Shown here: one piece after another, positions 1 to 5,103 of the stretch
How the letters are laid out: each line of letters opens with the position of its first letter
Numbering within the stretch: the stretch's first letter is position 1
Assembly: GCA_011777135.1 (NCBI GenBank)
Contig: JAABVY010000048.1
Location: 1,988 to 7,954, forward strand
From: Candidatus Zixiibacteriota bacterium
Lineage (GTDB): Bacteria; Zixibacteria; MSB-5A5; JAABVY01
DNA: 5,967 nt
Direction: 5' to 3'
Position numbers and translations under genes: made by a program
The notes under the pieces: generated by a model
What the model was told of the DNA's origin: nothing
Seen by the model: the letters and a program-made list of their open reading frames with translations, nothing else
The model's database searches: none

Positions 1-1
1 A

Positions 2-166
2 AAAACAGCTGTTGCTCTTTTATTTTGGCTAATTGCAATGTGGCGTCTGCGCAGACAGAGCGGGGGACGAGTCTTCACAATCATTGCGGCGCTCGTCACA
101 CTCATAACCTTCTTGATACCGCATAGCGTTCTGGGCTCGGAGATTGATTATACCGAGATAGAATAA
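2..166 (+). CDS. C-terminal fragment of an uncharacterised membrane protein (5' end outside window)
   Basis: Frame 2 is open from the left edge to TAA at 164-166 and gives 54 residues. They contain two hydrophobic stretches (about residues 3-14 and 25-41) separated by a basic segment, WRLRRQSGGR. The tail includes PHSVLGSEIDY and ends in TEIE. The pattern fits the last two transmembrane helices of an inner-membrane protein, with the basic loop probably cytoplasmic. I do not recognise the family from this fragment and assign no function. It is the only gene read rightwards, is convergent with the cytochrome genes, and ends just before a strong hairpin. The open frame, the hydrophobic pattern and the terminator placement support it as a real gene. 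Confidence 0.7.
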   Translation, partial: KTAVALLFWLIAMWRLRRQSGGRVFTIIAALVTLITFLIPHSVLGSEIDYTEIE

Positions 167-167
167 C

Positions 168-203
168 TTCAAAAAGAAAGCGCCTCAACATATGAGGCGC
201 TTT
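168..203. terminator. Bidirectional intrinsic terminator between convergent genes
   Basis: A perfect 11-bp stem (arms 177-187 and 193-203, AAAGCGCCTCA paired with TGAGGCGCTTT) encloses the 5-nt loop ACATA. Read leftwards, the stem is followed by TTTCTTTTT, a good U-tract for the tetraheme cytochrome gene ending at 233. Read rightwards, the stem ends in CTTT and starts 10 nt after the TAA of the plus-strand gene, so it probably serves both genes, more strongly the minus-strand one. Confidence 0.88.
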
Positions 204-232
204 AATCAGGTCATTTCAGATTCATATTATCT

Positions 233-790
233 CTATTCTGCAGCCTCCTCTGCCTCTTCCGATTCTGCTTCGGGCAGTTCATGAACTCCCTTTTCTTTCA
301 TCTTCGCATAATCGAATTCGGCGGGCATATCTGCATGGAACTGCTCAGGAGCTTTTTCTTTATCGTGGCAGTTCAGGCAGGTCTCTTCGTCAGGAATGAT
401 GAGGCCGTTTTTCATTGCCAATTCAACATCTTTCATGATCTTCATGCTTTTGTATTCACTTCCCGGACCATGACACGCTTCACACTGGACGTTGGCCAGA
501 AAATCGCCATCCTCTGTGACGCCGGTGGCATGGCAGCCCTTGCAGACCTCTTTCTCTTCATCTGCGAGCTCCAGGGTATCGACATTGGCCCAGGCATCAG
601 CGTGAGCGGTTTTTTCCCAGGAAGGGGCAGTGCCGTCTTTCTTATGGCACAGTGCACACTTCTTAACGCCGATATAATGATATACCGGTTCCTCTTTCTT
701 CTCGGCTTTCTCCTCTTGAGCCAGACCGATGGCAAAGATCATGAAGAGAAAGGTCAGGACGCTGAGCATCAAAAATAGTTTTTTTGACAT
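233..790 (-). CDS. Periplasmic tetraheme cytochrome c, cytochrome c554 type
   Basis: The 185-residue secreted protein has a hydrophobic signal sequence at 1-24 (cleavage likely after IGLA). Four CxxCH haem sites follow at residues 45-49 (CALCH), 83-87 (CKGCH), 103-107 (CEACH) and 138-142 (CLNCH). The spacing, the SWEKTAHADAW segment after haem 1 and the CEACHGPGSEY segment resemble the cytochrome c554/c-prime group of small tetraheme electron carriers. The mature protein should be periplasmic, and the C-terminus is a very acidic Glu/Ala tail (about 171-185). I chose the ATG at 788-790 because GGAGGT (794-799) lies just upstream. A longer frame starting with TTG at 811 would place that ribosome site inside the gene. 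The neighbouring decaheme-barrel operon suggests a shuttle role between inner-membrane dehydrogenases and the outer-membrane conduit, which is inferred. The stop is TAG. Confidence 0.93.
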   Translation of the reverse strand: MSKKLFLMLSVLTFLFMIFAIGLAQEEKAEKKEEPVYHYIGVKKCALCHKKDGTAPSWEKTAHADAWANVDTLELADEEKEVCKGCHATGVTEDGDFLANVQCEACHGPGSEYKSMKIMKDVELAMKNGLIIPDEETCLNCHDKEKAPEQFHADMPAEFDYAKMKEKGVHELPEAESEEAEEAAE

Positions 791-793
791 GTG

Positions 794-799
794 ACCTCC
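794..799 (-). promoter_or_regulatory. Ribosome binding site deciding the tetraheme cytochrome start
   Basis: GGAGGT on the minus strand ends 3 nt before the ATG at 788-790. The spacing is short, but it fixes this ATG as the start and excludes the upstream in-frame TTG at 811. Confidence 0.75.
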
Positions 800-896
800 A
801 AGTCTTATCAAAAGCAGCTAAAAATAACATCTCATTCAGATTATTGGTGCGATAGACTCTCCATATTTAACAACCATTTCTCCCTATATTATAATT

Positions 897-925
897 ATTA
901 TACACTTTTACACAAATTTATCCAA
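897..925 (-). promoter_or_regulatory. Sigma70-like promoter for the tetraheme cytochrome gene
   Basis: On the minus strand a perfect TATAAT (897-902), preceded by TG, lies 17 nt after TTGGAT (920-925), a weak -35. A second TATAAT occurs at 888-893. Transcription would start near 885-890 and give a leader of about 100 nt. The gene sits downstream of a terminator for the barrel operon, so it needs its own promoter. The rest of 791-950 is A/T-rich, and I see no gene or structured RNA in it. Confidence 0.55.
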
Positions 926-950
926 AGATATTCTAAAAAATTTGTCCACG

Positions 951-986
951 CAAAAACAACGCCCGCGTATCTAATTAACACGGGCG
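951..986 (-). terminator. Intrinsic terminator of the decaheme-barrel operon
   Basis: Read on the minus strand, CGCCCGTG (986-979) pairs with CGCGGGCG (967-960) in an 8-bp stem with one G-U pair and an 11-nt loop. TTGTTTTTG (959-951) follows. It starts about 30 nt after the barrel gene's TAG at 1016-1018 and separates that operon from the tetraheme cytochrome gene. Confidence 0.8.
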
Positions 987-1015
987 CTTTCAATTACATC
1001 GTTTGTTAGATAACT

Positions 1016-3205
1016 CTAAAAATCCAGCTGTACACCTGACCTAACCACAAGAAGCGATCCGGTTTCATTACCATAGACATAACCGAGCCTGTCGTCAAGC
1101 CCATAATATGTTATGTCCGCAGTCCACCTTATACCATTCTCGAAGCTGTAAATAGCTCCGCCGCCGATTTGATAGTTCAAGTAGTTGAGATCGGAATACC
1201 TATGCATATTGTCAAACGTGTAATCCAGATGTTCAATAGACTCATCCGGTTCGGGCATATCAACCGGATCAAAGGCTGCTGTGTTTTTTGCCACGAAGCC
1301 GCTCAGATTTAAAGTCAGTCTGGGGATCGGAATGTAGGCAACAGAACCATATATACTCTGGACTTCGCTTTCGTAATCTGCATCTGTGTATAGAGAGCCA
1401 AAATGAAGGACTCCACCGGAGTCACCAAATATATGGCCCGCTCACCCATCGAACATGGCTACGGTTACAGGCCCTCGTGATTTGAGAATCTGATAGCGCA
1501 TACCTCCCGAGAAGACCCATTGCTCGGTCGGCATGATATTAAATCCCAGAGATGGCTGGAAGAATGTATGTTCTACCTCAAGGCTATCCAGATCATTATT
1601 TTTATCCAGTCTCAGTTTCACATTGGCATTCAGGCCGACCTTATTGGTCAAATTCAGATTGCCGGTCAGTTCCAGGTCATGTTTTATCGTCGGTAATGTT
1701 GTGACATCCTGGTATTTCAAGTCTTCACGCTGAAAATAAAATATAAATGTATTCCCTTCAAGCGGAGAGAGGCCTTCCTCGCGTCCGGCGGCTTCGAATA
1801 GACCGCGGTAATTGGTGAAGGGATTACTGGTCATCTCCAACCTGTACTTGAATCCCAGTGAATATTTCAAGCCATCGCGGTAGCGCACCTTGGCCTGACC
1901 TATCAGGCGATTGGTGGCGTCATCCGCATCCTTGTATGGATAGTCATCGCGCCTGATACCCTCATATCCCCCGAGTACCGATAACGTCGTTTGCGGATTA
2001 AGCCGCATGATCATCTCCACATTAGCCTCTCCCCTGAGCCGATCGAGAGAGGAGTAGCGCATGAAACTGAAGTCCTGGCCTCCTCCCGGACGGCCCTCGC
2101 GCCAGAGCGGCAATTCGATCATAATGTCATCCGCCTTTGTTCTGGAGATCGATGTCCTCGCCAGAAGGCGCATAGTTCTATTCAGAAGAGCGCTGAAATT
2201 AAGAGATCCGCCATAAGTATCGGAAACCAGGTTGCTGTATTCGCCCGCTATAATCTGGCTCTCAAGGTCGGAAAGATCGTTCTCTGAACGATGATAAAAA
2301 GCAGAGCCGCTTAATCTATGTCTTCCTATATCCGAACTGAATCTAACCTTGTTGCCGATTTTCTCGGTTTCGGGATAGGTAGCATATGTGATTTCTTCGC
2401 CGGCATAAATCACACGGGAATCGAATTCCTCGGCCGAACCGCCGTTAACAGGATGCTTGGCTTCATCATAGAAGATACTCGGAGCAGCCGCATTAGAGCT
2501 GAATTTGCTATAGATAAAATTATAGCTGACACCGACCGGCCCCGGCTTTCCTTCAATGCCCAGATTGAATTGATTGACTGTTCTATCGACTTCGACAGCC
2601 TGAGATGTCAAATGACAGCTGAAACAATGTGTCGAGGCCACCCTCTGCTCATGTCCGGAATCATTCCAGAAGCGATGGGCCGCTGTCACACGAATATTAT
2701 TTTTTTCATCAATTAGAAATTCCACTTTCGATTCGATTCTGTGCCGATCATAGTTAAAATCAAAGCCCGGATTGAGGTCTTCATGGGTAAGCATCTTACC
2801 ACCCGGCGAACCATTCTCCAACATCTCACGAGCATTGATATTATTCAGCAGATCGGCCTGCAGCTGCCTTCTGAATAAAAGGTAGCTGACATCGACTTTG
2901 AGCCGATTCTTGAATTTAGCGGTGAAATCACCACTGATGTTCTTATTGTCATAGTAATGGCCATCTAGATTCAGGAAGTAATTGCTGCCCTTATTGAATA
3001 GATTGAACCTGGCCTCGGGATAGGCATTGTCATAAATATGCCTGAACTCGCCCAGCTTCTCACCATAATCTTCCCAGGAATTGTAGTGGCCTCCCAGCCA
3101 TAGGCTGAACCTTGTTTCTGAACCAGCATCATCGGCCAGAACAGGCTGAGGGATGAAGCTTGGAAGCAGGAAGAGCACCGATATCATTATAACTGTCTTT
3201 TTCAT
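1016..3205 (-). CDS. MtrB/PioB-type outer-membrane beta-barrel, frame interrupted by in-frame TGA
   Basis: This is the barrel partner of the decaheme cytochrome. It would form the outer-membrane sheath through which that cytochrome passes electrons. Residues 1-24 are a signal peptide (cleavage after VLA). The rest is rich in alternating amphipathic strands with short turns and long polar loops. A CxxCH haem motif (CFSCH, residues 194-198, nt 2612-2626) lies in a loop. The frame runs 587 codons to TGA at 1442-1444, then continues in the same frame for 141 codons to TAG at 1016-1018, ending VQLDF with the terminal Phe typical of barrels recognised by the BAM complex. Counting the TGA codon, the total is 729 residues, close to Shewanella MtrB (about 700). 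The first 587 residues alone would lack several strands and the C-terminal signal. The start ATG at 3203-3205 has GGAGGTGAG just upstream. Family assignment rests on barrel character, length and the adjacent DmsE-type gene. Whether the TGA is read through, mutational or an error is unresolved. Confidence 0.85.
1395..1444 (-). other. In-frame TGA followed by a SECIS-like stem-loop
   Basis: The TGA (1444-1442, context GGG-TGA-GCG) is codon 588 of the barrel gene. Two nt later GGGCC (1439-1435) can pair with GGCTC (1399-1395), five pairs with one G-U. Inside is an 11/9-nt internal loop, then a perfect 6-bp stem, GACTCC (1423-1418) with GGAGTC (1414-1409), capped by GGT (1417-1415). The apical loop begins after 24 nt. 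As I recall the bacterial SECIS model, it needs an apical loop about 16-37 nt after UGA with a G in its first two positions, and this meets both. Against it, the loop is only 3 nt and the bulged U of E. coli fdhF is not evident. The same bases encode the residues GDSGGV, so the pairing may be chance. Recoding is a hypothesis, not a call. Confidence 0.3.
2612..2626 (-). other. CxxCH haem-binding motif within the beta-barrel protein
   Basis: The codons give Cys194-Phe-Ser-Cys197-His198, a canonical c-type haem attachment site, in a polar segment between predicted strands (about 163-180 and 208-228). His177 and His185, just upstream, and His193 are possible distal ligands. As I recall, Shewanella MtrB has a CxxC pair near its N-terminus but no haem motif. 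If haem is attached here, the barrel itself becomes part of the electron path. Confidence 0.6.
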
Positions 3206-3210
3206 ATTCT

Positions 3211-3217
3211 CACCTCC
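3211..3217 (-). promoter_or_regulatory. Strong ribosome binding site coupling the decaheme and barrel genes
   Basis: On the minus strand GGAGGTG follows immediately after the TAG of the decaheme gene (3218-3220) and lies 5 nt before the barrel ATG at 3203-3205. The only spacer between the two genes is this 12-nt segment, so terminating ribosomes would be positioned to re-initiate. This supports co-translation of both conduit parts. Confidence 0.8.
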
Positions 3218-4189
3218 CTACCTCGTTAATGCCTTGCCGCCGCCGGAAATCGATTGGGCCGGCAGATCGGATCCGTGAACTGCTGTGTGACACTGGGTGC
3301 ACTTGGTCAGGAAGCCTTCTTTGAAACCATCATAACTGGAGCTGAAGAATCGTCCCGGCTGCTGAGGAGCCTCCAGACTGTCCCCTGTGATTCCCGGAAT
3401 TGTCGCATGAAAATGCATGGAGTGGCAATTCAGGCAGAGTGCCGGCTCGTTTTGCACCAGCAGATTGTTGGCCACCGAGCCATGAGGCTCATGGCAAATC
3501 CCGCAATCCTCGGTTACCGGCTCATGTTCGAATATGAACGGCCCCTCGGTGTGGGGATGACATGAGATACAGCGCTGACGGCCGTTGTCTTCGACCGCAA
3601 AGGTCATCTCGTTGCCGTGAATATTGTGGCAATCCAAACAGCTGACAATTCCTTCATTCAGCGGGTGATGTGAGGGCATATAGAACGACGCACGCACATC
3701 GGTGTGACAATCATAGCACAAATCGGGCGGTTCCTTGATCAGGTTTTCTCCGATCTTGCTATGACTCTGGTGGCAGTCGGCACAATGTATGCCTTCTGTG
3801 GCATGCGCCGAGAAATCCCAGTTGGCATATTTAGAATCGCCATGGCATGTCAGGCAGGGATCACCGCCATCGAAATCATCCAGCTTTGCCGGGTTGATAA
3901 TCGTCCCGGCCGTGCCTTCCTCGGCGTGTACGCTGCCCGGTCCATGGCACGTCTCACACAGCCTCTCCTTATACTTCTCAACTTCTCCCAGCAGAAGGCC
4001 ATGCGGTGTTTGGGAAAATTCCATACTCACATCCTCATGGCACATCATACAGGTTTCCGTACCGACATAAGCAGACTGGTCATAATCATTATCCGCAACC
4101 ACAAGCTGCGGCAATGAGAACCAGGCAGCCATTACGATCAGAAAACCTGCCAGGAAAAGTTTGCCTGTGAGTTTCAGGCGCTTACTCAT
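3218..4189 (-). CDS. Periplasmic decaheme cytochrome c, DmsE/MtrA family
   Basis: The 323-residue secreted cytochrome has a signal peptide at 1-32 (cleavage likely after VVA). Ten CxxCH motifs follow, starting at residues 47, 78, 112, 136, 158, 184, 207, 229, 252 and 297. His residues that may be distal ligands (for example TPHG, SAHA, SHHP, IHG, EHEP, EPHG, AVHG) lie between them. Ten haems in a chain of about 320 residues is the hallmark of the DmsE/MtrA/PioA family, whose members form a wire of haems threaded into an MtrB-type barrel. Here the barrel gene follows after 12 nt, so the pair is a likely outer-membrane electron conduit. The direction of flow (respiratory export or import) cannot be told. 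The ATG at 4187-4189 has GGAGGT (4198-4203) 8 nt upstream. The stop is TAG. I leave the symbol empty because dmsE, mtrA and pioA cannot be distinguished from sequence alone. Confidence 0.95.
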   Translation of the reverse strand: MSKRLKLTGKLFLAGFLIVMAAWFSLPQLVVADNDYDQSAYVGTETCMMCHEDVSMEFSQTPHGLLLGEVEKYKERLCETCHGPGSVHAEEGTAGTIINPAKLDDFDGGDPCLTCHGDSKYANWDFSAHATEGIHCADCHQSHSKIGENLIKEPPDLCYDCHTDVRASFYMPSHHPLNEGIVSCLDCHNIHGNEMTFAVEDNGRQRCISCHPHTEGPFIFEHEPVTEDCGICHEPHGSVANNLLVQNEPALCLNCHSMHFHATIPGITGDSLEAPQQPGRFFSSSYDGFKEGFLTKCTQCHTAVHGSDLPAQSISGGGKALTR

Positions 4190-4197
4190 ACTTCAAT

Positions 4198-4203
4198 ACC
4201 TCC
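4198..4203 (-). promoter_or_regulatory. Ribosome binding site of the decaheme cytochrome gene
   Basis: GGAGGT on the minus strand lies 8 nt before the ATG at 4187-4189, a near-ideal placement that supports the chosen start. Confidence 0.75.
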
Positions 4204-4245
4204 ATTGTTAAATAACACAGAGCATTATTTTCCAAATTTGATTAC

Positions 4246-4269
4246 GAATTATCATTGTGAGAATAATTC
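4246..4269. promoter_or_regulatory. Inverted repeat between the regulator gene and the decaheme operon, possible operator
   Basis: GAATTAT (4246-4252) is repeated in inverted orientation as ATAATTC (4263-4269) around a 10-nt spacer. It sits in the 86-nt gap between the TetR stop and the decaheme start, where an internal promoter could lie. The arms do not resemble the palindrome in front of the TetR gene, so a different factor would be involved. The A/T-rich arms could also arise by chance. I found no convincing -35/-10 pair in this gap. Confidence 0.35.
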
Positions 4270-4275
4270 CGAATA

Positions 4276-4875
4276 CTAATACTGTCCCTTCTTGATCAGC
4301 CCCCGAGCATAGATGGGGATGTTATTTTTGATTGCCTCTTCCGGTTTGACCGCTTTTCCTCCCAGACTCTGCCATAGATTCAGACCAAGCGCACAGTCCA
4401 TGACCATGCCGATAAAGCAGCGTGCGGTAATTAGCGGATTTATATCATAAGTGATCCCTTGGTCTTTGAATTCCTGTAGCCGCCCGGCGATAAATTCAAT
4501 CAGGTCACCCCTGATCTGGGCGTATATTTTCCTCGCTTTGACATGCCCGCGCAGGGCAGAAAAGAGCAATAGGCGATAGAGATCATCGTTCCTGTTCAAG
4601 AAGTCCAGAAGAAACTTCGCCATCTCGTGCAGGACTTTTTCAAGATCATCAATTCTTCTCAGGCGCTCAAACAATTCCTCATGCGGTATGCGTGTCACCA
4701 GAGATTCCAGAACCTGATCATAAACTTCAGCCTTGGAATCGAAATGCCTGTAAAGCGCGGCATCGGTAAAACCGCATGCGGACGCTATCTGCTTTACGGA
4801 TACTTTGTCGTAACCGAATTTGCTAAACAGCGCCGTAGCTTCTTTAATGATCTGTTTTTTTCTGTCCTCGGTCAT
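4276..4875 (-). CDS. TetR/AcrR-family transcriptional regulator
   Basis: At 199 residues it has the usual family length. The N-terminal DNA-binding domain covers about residues 5-50, with the helix-turn-helix at 27-46: VSVKQIASACGF followed by the recognition helix containing TDAALYRHF, a very typical TetR signature. Residues 55-199 form the variable helical ligand-binding and dimerisation domain, whose ligand cannot be predicted. The ATG at 4873-4875 is the natural start, but the sequence before it (TTGGG) is a poor ribosome site, so low expression is likely. A palindrome 12-31 nt upstream suggests autorepression. The decaheme-barrel operon begins 86 nt downstream on the same strand with no visible terminator between, so the regulator may share its transcript and control it. 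The stop is TAG. Confidence 0.93.
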   Translation of the reverse strand: MTEDRKKQIIKEATALFSKFGYDKVSVKQIASACGFTDAALYRHFDSKAEVYDQVLESLVTRIPHEELFERLRRIDDLEKVLHEMAKFLLDFLNRNDDLYRLLLFSALRGHVKARKIYAQIRGDLIEFIAGRLQEFKDQGITYDINPLITARCFIGMVMDCALGLNLWQSLGGKAVKPEEAIKNNIPIYARGLIKKGQY

Positions 4876-4887
4876 CCCAATATATTT

Positions 4888-4907
4888 GTTAGTTAACGCT
4901 TACTAAC
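4888..4907. promoter_or_regulatory. Palindromic operator candidate for the TetR-family regulator
   Basis: GTTAGT (4888-4893) and ACTAAC (4902-4907) form a perfect 6-bp inverted repeat with an 8-nt centre. The overall shape, TTAGTTAACGCTTACTAA, is of the size and dyad type bound by TetR-family dimers. It begins 13 nt upstream of the regulator's start codon and overlaps the proposed -10 region, so binding would block transcription. Confidence 0.65.
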
Positions 4908-4932
4908 TTAGTGAAAAGATTATCAAAGTCAA
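4905..4932 (-). promoter_or_regulatory. Possible promoter of the TetR regulator gene
   Basis: On the minus strand TTGACT (4927-4932) matches five of six bases of the -35 consensus. The best -10 at 16 nt spacing is TAAGTT (4905-4910), a weak match that overlaps the palindrome by three bases. The arrangement is typical of a repressible promoter, but the -10 is tentative. Confidence 0.4.
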
Positions 4933-5052
4933 GGATTTTTTGGAAAAATACATGCCATTAATTTATTACTATTCATTGAGTTAGGAATTTGATAGCGTTG
5001 ACCATAATCAGGACTATAATAGTAATAATTCAATTATATGAGTATAAAGCAC

Positions 5053-5085
5053 AAAAAAGCCCGCTCAAATCGGGTTGAGCAGGCT
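5053..5085 (-). terminator. Intrinsic terminator after the cytochrome b gene
   Basis: Read on the minus strand, AGCCTGCTCAA (5085-5075) pairs with TTGAGCGGGCT (5068-5058) in an 11-bp stem with one U-G pair and a 6-nt loop. A run of six T (5058-5053) follows. It begins 18 nt after the stop codon at 5104-5106. It separates the cytochrome b unit from the regulator and conduit genes. Between it and the TetR promoter (4933-5052) I see only A/T-rich sequence with a short ACTATAATAGT palindrome at 5013-5023. Confidence 0.88.
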
Positions 5086-5103
5086 TCAAATCCCTTCCGG
5101 ATT

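Noticed and set aside
281..778. Long plus-strand open frame opposite the tetraheme cytochrome
   Set aside because: It is the complement of a gene with clear haem motifs and a signal peptide, has no ribosome site or recognisable domain, and the minus-strand gene explains the open frame.
1016..1294. A separate 92-residue gene starting at GTG 1292-1294
   Set aside because: There is no ribosome site at the GTG, the frame is continuous with the barrel gene up to the TGA, and the product is simply the C-terminal strands of that barrel.
1442..1444. Genome-wide reassignment of TGA to Trp or Gly
   Set aside because: The other genes contain no internal TGA and use TGG for Trp. Reassignment should scatter many TGA codons through all frames that are translated.
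1395..1444. Frameshift as the cause of the broken barrel frame
   Set aside because: The codons on both sides of the TGA are in the same frame and both read as barrel sequence, so a single codon is the issue.
1991..2716. Plus-strand open frames opposite the barrel gene
   Set aside because: They have no start signals or domains, and they overlap well-supported coding sequence on the other strand.
3704..4117. Plus-strand open frames opposite the decaheme gene
   Set aside because: They are antisense shadows of the ten-CxxCH protein. Their regular Met and Cys content mirrors the CxxCH codons.
4246..4269. A Fur box controlling the conduit operon
   Set aside because: The repeat shares some A/T-rich tracts with the Fur consensus, but the spacing and central bases do not match well enough to name the factor.
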